Shown in pieces: positions 7,578-13,284 of a stretch of DNA of 15,093 nucleotides (within the stretch, counting starts at the first letter, position 1; every line of letters starts with the position of its first letter). The notes under the pieces were generated by a model that worked only from the letters and a program-made list of their open reading frames with translations, had not been told where the DNA came from and searched no databases. Source of the stretch: Sulfurimonas sp. (GTDB lineage: Bacteria > Campylobacterota > Campylobacteria > Campylobacterales > Sulfurimonadaceae); assembly GCA_015487435.1 (NCBI GenBank), contig WFPU01000104.1, forward strand, positions 1-15,093. The letters run 5' to 3'. Position numbers and translations under genes: made by a program.

Positions 7578-7642
7578 ATAGATAATTAATCAGAGAGCTC
7601 AATTATCTAAAGATAAAACCTATTTAATTAAAAGAGAGAAAA

Positions 7643-9736
7643 ATGACAAGTTTATACAATGATAAAGAAGCAGCAAGTTGCAAAACAGATTTAGATTTAA
7701 GAGTTTATACATCGAGATTATTAGGGCAAGATAGCTCTTTAGTTTTACACGGTGGTGGGAATACATCCGTAAAATCAACGGAAACAAATCTTTTTGGAGA
7801 GACAGAGGATATCCTTTATGTAAAAGGAAGTGGTTGGGATTTAACGACCATAGAAGCTGAGGGATTTGCTCCCGTAAAGATGGATATGCTTTTAAAAATG
7901 GCAGAGTTAAAAGAGTTAAATGATACTGATATGGTTAAGTATCAAAGAGTTGCCATGACAAATCCATCCGCTCCAAATCCATCAGTAGAAGCAATACTTC
8001 ACGCTATTATCCCTTTTAAATTTGTAGATCATACTCATACTGATGCGGTTGTGACTATTACAAATACAGAGGGTGGAGAAGATAAAATAAAAGAGCTTTA
8101 TGGTGATAAAGTGCTTATCATCCCTTATATCATGCCAGGATTTGTACTTGCAAAACTTATATATGATATGACTAGGGATGTAGATTGGTCAAAACTAGAA
8201 GGCATGGTTTTAATGAACCATGGGCTTTTTACTTTTAATGATGACGCAAAGAGGTCTTATGAAAAAACTATTGAGTTAGTTGATAAGGCTGAGAAATATT
8301 TAGTGAATAATGGTGCGGTGTTAGATCCCATGGTCAAGCCATGGGATGACGTAGAAAACAATCTCCGTCATTCTGACGACAAGCTCCGTCATTTTGACGA
8401 CAAGCTCCGTCATTTTGACAACATTATTAGTCACTCTAATGACAAGCACCGTCATTCTGAACTTGATTCAGAATCTAGTATAAACTTACTAACACTAGCA
8501 AAAATCAGAAAAGAAGTATCCACCCTTAAAGGTCACGCAACCATCTCTATTTTAAATGAATCAAACTTAGCATTATATTTCTCAAAACAAAATATAGAAC
8601 AAATTGCAACACAAGGACCATTGACTCCAGACCATGTAATCAGAACAAAAAGAATACCTGCTATTTTAACAGATGACTTTAAGAGCGATTTGGACTCTTA
8701 TATTAAAGATTATGAAAAATATTTTCAAGATAATAAAACAGATGAAACGCTTTTAAATCCAACCCCTAATTTTGCAATATTAAAAAATAATGGAACTCTA
8801 TCTTTTGGTAAAAATGCAAAAGAGGCAAATATTATCAAAGATATTAATGAGCACACTTTTGAAGCGATTTTAAAGGCTGAAAAACTAGGTGGATATAAAG
8901 CTTTAAGTGCGGCAAATATTTTTGAAGTTGAGTACTGGTCTTTAGAGCAAGCAAAACTAAAAAAAGGTGGCTCTGCTCCTGAATTTAATGGAAAAGTTGC
9001 ATTAGTTACTGGTGGAGCAAGTGGAATAGGTCTTGAAATTGCTAAAATGTTAAATTCTCGTGGTTGTGCAGTTGTTGTTTTAGATGTTAATCCTAAAGTT
9101 GAGAACATTTTTGACAAAGCAGATTTGCTTGGAATTAGATGCGATTTGACTTCAAGTGAAGATATTAAAAAAGCGATAGAGCTTACAGTTAAAAATTTTG
9201 GCGGAATTGATATAGTTGTGAGTAATGCAGGGATATTTACGCCAAGTGAAAATCTTGATATATTAAGTGATGAAAATTGGGAAAAAAGTATTAACATAAA
9301 TCTTACCGCTCATCAAAAACTTATAAAATATACAGCTCCATTTTTAAAATTAGGAATAGATCCAGCTATAGTAATGGTAGCATCTAAAAATTTTCCTGCA
9401 CCAGGAAAAGGGGCGGCGGCTTATTCAGTTGCAAAAGCTGGTCAGACACAATTAGCTAGAATTGCCGCATTGGAGCTTGGCGAATTTGGTGTAAGGGTAA
9501 ACACACTTCACCCTCACGCTGTGTTTGATACAGCAATTTGGACTGATGAAGTATTAGCAAATAGAGCTAAAGCTTATAATATGAGTGTTGAGGAATATAA
9601 AACAAATAATGTACTCGGTACTGAGATAAAATCTACAGATGTGGCAGAGCTAGTATGTGCCATGGCTGGTAGTGTATTTGCAAAAACAACAGGCTCTCAA
9701 GTTGCAATTGATGGTGGTAGTGATAGAATAATTTAA
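7643..9736 (+). CDS. Bifunctional class II aldolase / short-chain dehydrogenase (RhaD-like fusion)
   Basis: An N-terminal zinc-dependent class II aldolase (about 15-435) is fused to an SDR oxidoreductase (about 447-697). Aldolase motifs are HGGGNTSVK at 36-44, DHTHTDA at 129-135 (metal histidines) and MNHGLFTF at 191-198. SDR motifs are the TGGASGIG nucleotide loop at 456-463, NAG at 528-530, and Ser581, Tyr594 and Lys598 as catalytic residues. The same architecture occurs in Bacillus RhaEW, which splits rhamnulose-1-phosphate into DHAP and lactaldehyde and oxidises the aldehyde. No rhamnose genes are present here. Next to mtnK, mtnA and metK, a likely substrate is methylthioribulose- or 5-deoxyribulose-1-phosphate; this is inference. 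Residues 241-279 are a repeat-derived insertion lying between conserved aldolase segments. The ATG has AGAGAG upstream at 7633-7638. Architecture is firm, substrate is not. Confidence 0.88.
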   Translation: MTSLYNDKEAASCKTDLDLRVYTSRLLGQDSSLVLHGGGNTSVKSTETNLFGETEDILYVKGSGWDLTTIEAEGFAPVKMDMLLKMAELKELNDTDMVKYQRVAMTNPSAPNPSVEAILHAIIPFKFVDHTHTDAVVTITNTEGGEDKIKELYGDKVLIIPYIMPGFVLAKLIYDMTRDVDWSKLEGMVLMNHGLFTFNDDAKRSYEKTIELVDKAEKYLVNNGAVLDPMVKPWDDVENNLRHSDDKLRHFDDKLRHFDNIISHSNDKHRHSELDSESSINLLTLAKIRKEVSTLKGHATISILNESNLALYFSKQNIEQIATQGPLTPDHVIRTKRIPAILTDDFKSDLDSYIKDYEKYFQDNKTDETLLNPTPNFAILKNNGTLSFGKNAKEANIIKDINEHTFEAILKAEKLGGYKALSAANIFEVEYWSLEQAKLKKGGSAPEFNGKVALVTGGASGIGLEIAKMLNSRGCAVVVLDVNPKVENIFDKADLLGIRCDLTSSEDIKKAIELTVKNFGGIDIVVSNAGIFTPSENLDILSDENWEKSININLTAHQKLIKYTAPFLKLGIDPAIVMVASKNFPAPGKGAAAYSVAKAGQTQLARIAALELGEFGVRVNTLHPHAVFDTAIWTDEVLANRAKAYNMSVEEYKTNNVLGTEIKSTDVAELVCAMAGSVFAKTTGSQVAIDGGSDRII
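8363..8446 (+). repeat. Four degenerate 21-bp tandem units inside the aldolase gene
   Basis: Units start at 8363, 8384, 8405 and 8426. The first reads CTCCGTCATTCTGACGACAA plus G, and later ones drift. Twenty-one bases equal seven codons, giving LRHSDDK, LRHFDDK, LRHFDNI and ISHSNDK. Each unit looks like a collapsed palindromic element (GTCATTCTGAC) plus a short spacer. The array runs straight into a full element at 8451-8477. Confidence 0.88.
8451..8477 (+). repeat. 27-bp palindromic element inserted in frame in the aldolase
   Basis: Begins GTCATTCTGAACTTG and ends ATTCAGAATCTA; the arms ATTCTGAA and TTCAGAAT pair perfectly. Read in the gene's frame it gives RHSELDSESS, a hydrophilic, probably surface-exposed stretch. 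Confidence 0.92.
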
Positions 9737-9742
9737 ACTATA

Positions 9743-9769
9743 GTTCTTTATAAAGCTTTTATAAAGAAC
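9743..9769. terminator. Perfect 12-bp stem hairpin after the aldolase gene
   Basis: GTTCTTTATAAA and its exact complement flank a three-base loop (GCT), six bases after the aldolase stop. The stem is AT-rich and no strong T-run follows on either strand, so it could be a weak terminator, an mRNA 3' end protector or a protein-binding palindrome. Confidence 0.5.
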
Positions 9770-9796
9770 AAATAAAGTAGTATCTCGTCTTTAATG

Positions 9797-9840
9797 TGAA
9801 AAATAACTGACTTATAGTCAAAATTAAAAGTTATTTTTCA
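9797..9840. promoter_or_regulatory. Structured inverted repeat upstream of metK
   Basis: TGAAAAATAACT (9797-9808) and its exact complement (9829-9840) form a 12-bp stem, with a smaller TGACT-TAT-AGTCA palindrome (9808-9820) sharing its inner edge. It ends 53 bases before the metK ATG. It may be a leader structure, an operator or part of a terminator. It does not match a SAM riboswitch class that I can recognise. Confidence 0.4.
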
Positions 9841-9893
9841 AACTAGTTTTTCTGGAGACATCTAGATTAACTGATAATAATTCAAGGAATTTT

Positions 9894-11096
9894 ATGTATT
9901 TATTTACAAGTGAAGTAGTTAGTCCAGGTCATCCTGACAAAGTTGCAGATATAATAGCAGATAGTATAGTTGATAAGTTGATTATAGGGGATGCTAGATC
10001 TCGTGTAGCATCTGAAGTTTTTGTAGCTGGTCGTCATGTAGTTATTGGTGGTGAAGTTACATCAAACACAAAAATAACAACAGAGGGATATGAAAAAATT
10101 GTCCACGATACACTTGTAAATATAGGTTATGATGGAAATCCCTATTTTACACCACAAGAGTGTCTACATCCTGAAAATGTAGATGTGCAAGTTCTTTTAA
10201 ATGAACAATCCCCAGATATTAATCAAGGCGTTGATCAAGAAGATGGTGAAACTGGTGCTGGTGATCAAGGTATTATGTTTGGTTATGCAGATATTGAAAC
10301 ATCAGAGTATATGCCATCAGCTATCACTTATGCAAGAGTATTAATGCAAAAAGTGTATGAGTATGCAAAAGCTAATCCTTCAAAACTTGGAGTTGATATT
10401 AAAACTCAAGTTACTATGGATTATGGTGTTAAAGACAACTTTGAGAGTTGTAAACCACAAAAAATTCATACTATTGTTGTATCGGCTCCATGTGTAGCAA
10501 GTATGGATATTACAACTGTTAGAGCTTTAATCCAAGAACTAATAGACGATGCTGGACTTCCGACAGATTTATACGATAAAAATGATTGTATTATTCACAT
10601 AAATCCAACGGGAAAATATATTTCTCATTCACCTTTACATGATTCTGGTTTAACTGGTCGTAAACTTATTGTTGATAGTTTTGGCGGATACTCGCCTATT
10701 GGTGGGGGAGCTCAAAGTTCTAAAGATTATACTAAAGTTGATAGAAGTGGATTATATGCAGCTAGATATATTGCAAAACATATTGTAGCCGCTGGACTTG
10801 CAAAAAAATGTGTAGTTCAACTCTCATATGCGATAGGTGTTGCCAAACCAACTTCTGTAACAGTAGATACTTATGGTACTTCAATCGAGGCAATTGATGA
10901 TGATAAATTATCTGTATTTGTACATGAAAGATTTGCTTTAACACCAAATTGGATTACTTCAAGATTTAATCTTGATAAACCAAGTAAAGATACTTTCCTT
11001 TATGCAGATGTAGCTGCTCGTGGTCAAGTTGGTCAAAGTGACTATCCGTGGGAAAAACTAGACGACCTTGAAGAGTTTGAGGCTTTAAAAAACTAG
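9894..11096 (+). CDS. metK: S-adenosylmethionine synthetase MetK
   Basis: MetK makes SAM from methionine and ATP, releasing phosphate and diphosphate, as a cytosolic tetramer. The 400 residues are the usual length. The methionine and ATP site SPGHPDKVAD is at 10-19, the signature GAGDQGIMFGYA at 121-132, and the phosphate-binding loop GGGAQSSKDYTKVDRS at 270-285. The Q-S-S-K-D-Y form of that loop differs from the enterobacterial F-S-G-K-D-P but agrees with the Campylobacter enzyme as I recall it. The ATG has AAGGA at 9884-9888. Two inverted repeats separate it from the aldolase gene, so it probably has its own promoter; GATAAT at 9873-9878 is a weak -10 candidate. mqnE follows with no gap. 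Confidence 0.97.
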   Translation: MYLFTSEVVSPGHPDKVADIIADSIVDKLIIGDARSRVASEVFVAGRHVVIGGEVTSNTKITTEGYEKIVHDTLVNIGYDGNPYFTPQECLHPENVDVQVLLNEQSPDINQGVDQEDGETGAGDQGIMFGYADIETSEYMPSAITYARVLMQKVYEYAKANPSKLGVDIKTQVTMDYGVKDNFESCKPQKIHTIVVSAPCVASMDITTVRALIQELIDDAGLPTDLYDKNDCIIHINPTGKYISHSPLHDSGLTGRKLIVDSFGGYSPIGGGAQSSKDYTKVDRSGLYAARYIAKHIVAAGLAKKCVVQLSYAIGVAKPTSVTVDTYGTSIEAIDDDKLSVFVHERFALTPNWITSRFNLDKPSKDTFLYADVAARGQVGQSDYPWEKLDDLEEFEALKN

Positions 11097-12131
11097 ATGA
11101 ATAGAGTTTCTTATGATGAGGCACTAGCTTTATATGATTTAGATTTGTTTGAACTTGGCGAGATAGCTGATAAAATTCGCCAAGATAAACATGGTAAAAA
11201 AACTTACTTCAATATAAATCGTCATATAAATCCTACAAATGTTTGTGCAGATGTATGTAAGTTTTGTGCATACTCTGCAACTCGCAAAAATCCAAATCAG
11301 TATACGATGACTCATGAAGAAATTTTAGAAGTTGTAAAAGAGGTGGATTCTCGTGGTGCTAAAGAGGTACATATTGTATCTGCTCATAATCCAAACGCTG
11401 GACTAGAGTGGTACTTAGATATTTTTAAAAAGATAAAAACTGCATATCCACATATCCATGTAAAAGCTTTAACTGCTGCTGAAATTGATTTTTTAGCTCG
11501 TGAGTATGATAAAACTTATGATGAAATAATTGATTTAATGATTGAAAATGGAGTTGATAGTTTACCTGGTGGTGGTGCTGAAATATTTGATGAAAAAGTT
11601 CGTGAATATATCTGTAAAGGTAAAGTTACATCTGAGCAATGGTTAGATATTCACGAAAAATGGCACTCTAGGGGTAAAAAAAGTAATGCAACCATGCTTT
11701 TTGGACATGTTGAGTCTCGTGCAAATAGAGTTGATCATATGATGAGAATTCGTGATTTACAAGATAAAACAGATGGTTTTAATTCTTTTATTCCTCTTGT
11801 TTATCAAACTCAAAACAATTATTTAAAAATAAAGAACGATATTACCGCAAATGAGATACTAAAAACAATGGCAATCTCACGAATAGTGCTTGATAATGTG
11901 GAAAATTTAAAAGCATACTGGGTTACTTCAACTGTAAATTTAGCTTTAGTAGCACAAGAATTTGGAGCTAATGATTTAGATGGAACTATAGAAAAAGAGC
12001 TTATAAATTCTGCCGCTGGAGCTGCAAGTGCTAATGGTGTGAGTGTGCATGATTTTACAAAACTTATTAAAAACAGTGGCTTTAGACCAGTTGAGCGTGA
12101 TAGTTTATATAATGAGATAAAAGAGTGGTAA
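11097..12131 (+). CDS. mqnE: Aminofutalosine synthase MqnE (radical SAM)
   Basis: MqnE adds the 5'-deoxyadenosyl radical from SAM to the chorismate-derived enol ether, giving 6-amino-6-deoxyfutalosine, an early step of the futalosine route to menaquinone, the respiratory quinone of Campylobacterota. The 344-residue protein has the radical-SAM iron-sulfur motif CxxxCxxC at Cys50, Cys54 and Cys57, within NPTNVCADVCKFCAYSATR. HVKALTAAEI at 121-130 and LPGGGAEIF at 156-164 are MqnE-type motifs that separate it from the later enzyme MqnC. The ATG directly follows the metK stop, so SAM supply and this SAM user are coupled. The GAGG at 11079-11082 is rather far upstream, so translation may depend on coupling. 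In this phylum the product is cleaved by the MTA/SAH nucleosidase that also releases methylthioribose. Confidence 0.93.
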   Translation: MNRVSYDEALALYDLDLFELGEIADKIRQDKHGKKTYFNINRHINPTNVCADVCKFCAYSATRKNPNQYTMTHEEILEVVKEVDSRGAKEVHIVSAHNPNAGLEWYLDIFKKIKTAYPHIHVKALTAAEIDFLAREYDKTYDEIIDLMIENGVDSLPGGGAEIFDEKVREYICKGKVTSEQWLDIHEKWHSRGKKSNATMLFGHVESRANRVDHMMRIRDLQDKTDGFNSFIPLVYQTQNNYLKIKNDITANEILKTMAISRIVLDNVENLKAYWVTSTVNLALVAQEFGANDLDGTIEKELINSAAGAASANGVSVHDFTKLIKNSGFRPVERDSLYNEIKEW

Positions 12132-12157
12132 AGATTCCAAATCAAGTTTGGAATGAC
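12131..12157 (-). repeat. 27-bp palindromic element, reverse copy after mqnE
   Basis: Begins at the last base of the mqnE stop codon with AAGATTCCAAATC and ends AAGTTTGGAATGAC. The arms ATTCCAAA and TTTGGAAT pair perfectly. No T-run follows, so evidence for a terminator role is weak. Confidence 0.85.
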
Positions 12158-12230
12158 GAATATGTCATCCTGAATTGGAATGACGAATATGTCATCCTGA
12201 ATTGGAATGACGAATATGTCATCCTGAACT
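12150..12230 (+). repeat. Three 27-bp tandem units made of two fused half-elements
   Basis: Units at 12150-12176, 12177-12203 and 12204-12230 begin GGAATGACGAATATG and continue TCATCCTGAATT; the third differs at one base near its end. Each unit joins the right end of the reverse element, a GAATAT spacer and the left end of a forward element. This suggests slippage or unequal crossing-over between head-to-head copies. Confidence 0.93.
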
Positions 12231-12244
12231 CGATTCAGGATCTA
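12218..12244 (+). repeat. 27-bp palindromic element, forward copy before the glycosyltransferase
   Basis: Begins GTCATCCTGAACTCG and ends ATTCAGGATCTA. The arms ATCCTGAA and TTCAGGAT pair perfectly, again with coordinated changes compared with other copies. Confidence 0.9.
12237..12240 (+). promoter_or_regulatory. Possible ribosome site supplied by the repeat
   Basis: The right arm of the element contains AGGA, 12 bases before the GTG at 12253. It is the only Shine-Dalgarno-like sequence in range, although the spacing is long. Confidence 0.35.
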
Positions 12245-12252
12245 AAAATATA

Positions 12253-13284
12253 GTGAACATATCTGTAATTATCCCAACATATAATAGATTTAAATTTCTA
12301 CAGCGTGCTTTAAAGTCAGTTTATTCTCAAACTCATAAACCAAGTGAAGTTATCATTATAGATGATGGCTCAAATGATGAAACCCCAAAAATTCAAACTT
12401 CCGTCATTCTGAACTCGATTCAGAATCTAGGTATAAAAACAAAATATATTTTTCAAAAAAACGGTGGAGTTTCTAGTGCTAGAAATTTAGGGATAAAAAA
12501 TGCTTCAAGTGACTGGATAGCATTCTTAGATTCTGATGATATTTGGGATGAACAAAAACTTCAAAAGCAGGTTGAATTTCATAAAAATAATCCAACTATA
12601 TTGATAAGTTACACAGATGAGAGATGGATAAGAGATGATAAAGAGATAAAAATACCTAAGAAATTTAAAAAGTATGGTGGTGATATTTTTGAGAGATGTT
12701 TGAGTCATTGTATTATCGCACCATCATCTGTTATGATTCATAAAGAGATTCTGAATCAAGTTCAGAATGACGCTAAAGTGTTTGATGAGAGTCTAGAAGT
12801 TTGTGAAGATTATGATCTTTGGCTACGCATTGCTTATGAAAATGAAATTGGATTGGTGGATGAAAAGCTTATTACAAAATATGCTGGGCATGAAGATCAA
12901 CTTAGTTTTAAATATTGGGGGATGGATAGGTTTAGAGTTAGATCATTAGAAAAGATAGTAAATAAGATTCCCAGTCAAGCTGAGAATGACAATGTGAGTC
13001 AAGCTGAGAATGACAATGTGAGTCAAGCTGAGAATGACAATGTGAGTCAAGCTGAGAATGACAATGTGAGTCAAGCTGAGAATGACAATGTAAGTCAAGC
13101 TGAGAATGACAATGTGAATCAAGCTGAGAATGATATTTTTTCGTCATTCCGTGCCACGACACGGAATCTAATAATCAAAACTTTAATTAAAAAATACGAC
13201 TTACTCCTAAAAGGTGCTATAAAACATGATAAAATACAAGAAATAAAATTTTATGAAAAAAAACTAAGAGAATTAAATGAATAA
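12253..13284 (+). CDS. Family 2 glycosyltransferase with four in-frame repeat insertions
   Basis: A GT-A fold glycosyltransferase that probably adds a sugar to a lipid-linked oligosaccharide on the cytosolic face of the membrane. The start MNISVIIPTYNR (GTG codon) is typical. The nucleotide-sugar segment IIIDDGSNDET is at 34-44, GGVSSARNLGI at 73-83, the metal-binding LDSDD at 93-97 and the acceptor-site region EDYDLWLRIA at 186-195. Four stretches derive from the palindromic element: about 50-60, 165-173, 238-295 (including seven eight-residue units of the SQAENDNV type) and 296-306. The first two lie inside the catalytic domain, in loop or helix positions where relatives vary; the others lie in the C-terminal tail. 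It overlaps pglB by eight bases, which points to a protein N-glycosylation role like PglI or PglA. The exact sugar cannot be read. Confidence 0.85.
   Translation: MNISVIIPTYNRFKFLQRALKSVYSQTHKPSEVIIIDDGSNDETPKIQTSVILNSIQNLGIKTKYIFQKNGGVSSARNLGIKNASSDWIAFLDSDDIWDEQKLQKQVEFHKNNPTILISYTDERWIRDDKEIKIPKKFKKYGGDIFERCLSHCIIAPSSVMIHKEILNQVQNDAKVFDESLEVCEDYDLWLRIAYENEIGLVDEKLITKYAGHEDQLSFKYWGMDRFRVRSLEKIVNKIPSQAENDNVSQAENDNVSQAENDNVSQAENDNVSQAENDNVSQAENDNVNQAENDIFSSFRATTRNLIIKTLIKKYDLLLKGAIKHDKIQEIKFYEKKLRELNE
12403..12429 (+). repeat. 27-bp palindromic element inside the glycosyltransferase, insertion A
   Basis: Begins GTCATTCTGAACTCG and ends ATTCAGAATCTA. Read in frame it encodes VILNSIQNL, a different frame of the element from that used in the aldolase. 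Confidence 0.92.
12745..12771 (-). repeat. 27-bp palindromic element inside the glycosyltransferase, insertion B, reversed
   Basis: Begins GAGATTCTGAATC and ends AAGTTCAGAATGAC. It encodes EILNQVQND, taking the place of the short helix normally found before FDESLEVCEDYDLW. Confidence 0.9.
12964..12990 (-). repeat. 27-bp palindromic element, insertion C, founder of the 24-bp array
   Basis: Begins AAGATTCCCAGTC and ends AAGCTGAGAATGAC. It encodes KIPSQAEND. Its last 18 bases plus AATGTG form the unit repeated downstream, so this full copy is probably the source of the array. Confidence 0.88.
12973..13140 (+). repeat. Seven-unit 24-bp tandem array inside the glycosyltransferase
   Basis: Units start at 12973, 12997, 13021, 13045, 13069, 13093 and 13117. 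The first four are identical, the fifth and sixth are nearly or fully identical, and the seventh has diverged (NQAENDIF). Each unit gives SQAENDNV. Because 24 bases equal eight codons, gain or loss of a unit keeps the frame, so copy number can vary without breaking the gene. Confidence 0.96.
13143..13170 (+). repeat. 28-bp variant palindromic element inside the glycosyltransferase, insertion D
   Basis: Begins GTCATTCCGTGCC and ends GACACGGAATCTA. The arms ATTCCGTG and CACGGAAT pair perfectly. It encodes SFRATTRNL, using the third forward frame of the element. Confidence 0.85.

Larger units (their letters stand above)
7490..7605. repeat. Composite inverted-repeat element, second copy, MITE-like
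   Basis: Terminal inverted repeats TTAAGCTCTTTGATTAATTA (7490-7509) and its complement at 7583-7602 match at 18 of 20 positions. Inside lie a reverse palindromic element (7515-7541), a nine-base spacer GCTGGTTCC (7542-7550) and a forward element (7551-7577), so most of the unit can fold into one large imperfect hairpin. Order, spacing and right-hand tail match the element at 2693-2799. It begins at the base after the HD-GYP stop codon and may end that transcript. No coding capacity is seen. Confidence 0.8.

Noticed and set aside
8725..9297. Minus-strand open frame of about 190 codons
   Set aside because: It lies wholly opposite conserved aldolase and SDR motifs and has low-complexity Ser, Phe and Leu content typical of antisense shadows.
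7643..9736. MtnB (methylthioribulose-1-phosphate dehydratase)
   Set aside because: MtnB shares the class II aldolase fold but is a short single-domain protein of about 200 residues. This protein has the long RhaD-type domain and an SDR fusion.
9797..9840. A known SAM riboswitch before metK
   Set aside because: The stem is simple, AT-rich and lacks the junction and conserved loops of SAM-I, SAM-II or SAM-IV classes that I could recognise by eye.
12131..12157. Rho-independent terminator of mqnE
   Set aside because: The hairpin is good but no T-run follows, and the same sequence occurs inside genes, so it is better called a repeat element.
12973..13140. A CRISPR array
   Set aside because: Units are direct tandem repeats of 24 bases with no spacers between them, they are in frame within a gene, and no cas gene is nearby. 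The same holds for 12150-12230.
12938..13162. Minus-strand open frame encoding repeated HSQLDSHC units
   Set aside because: It is only the antisense reading of the 24-bp array inside the glycosyltransferase; it has no family resemblance and no ribosome site that I can see.
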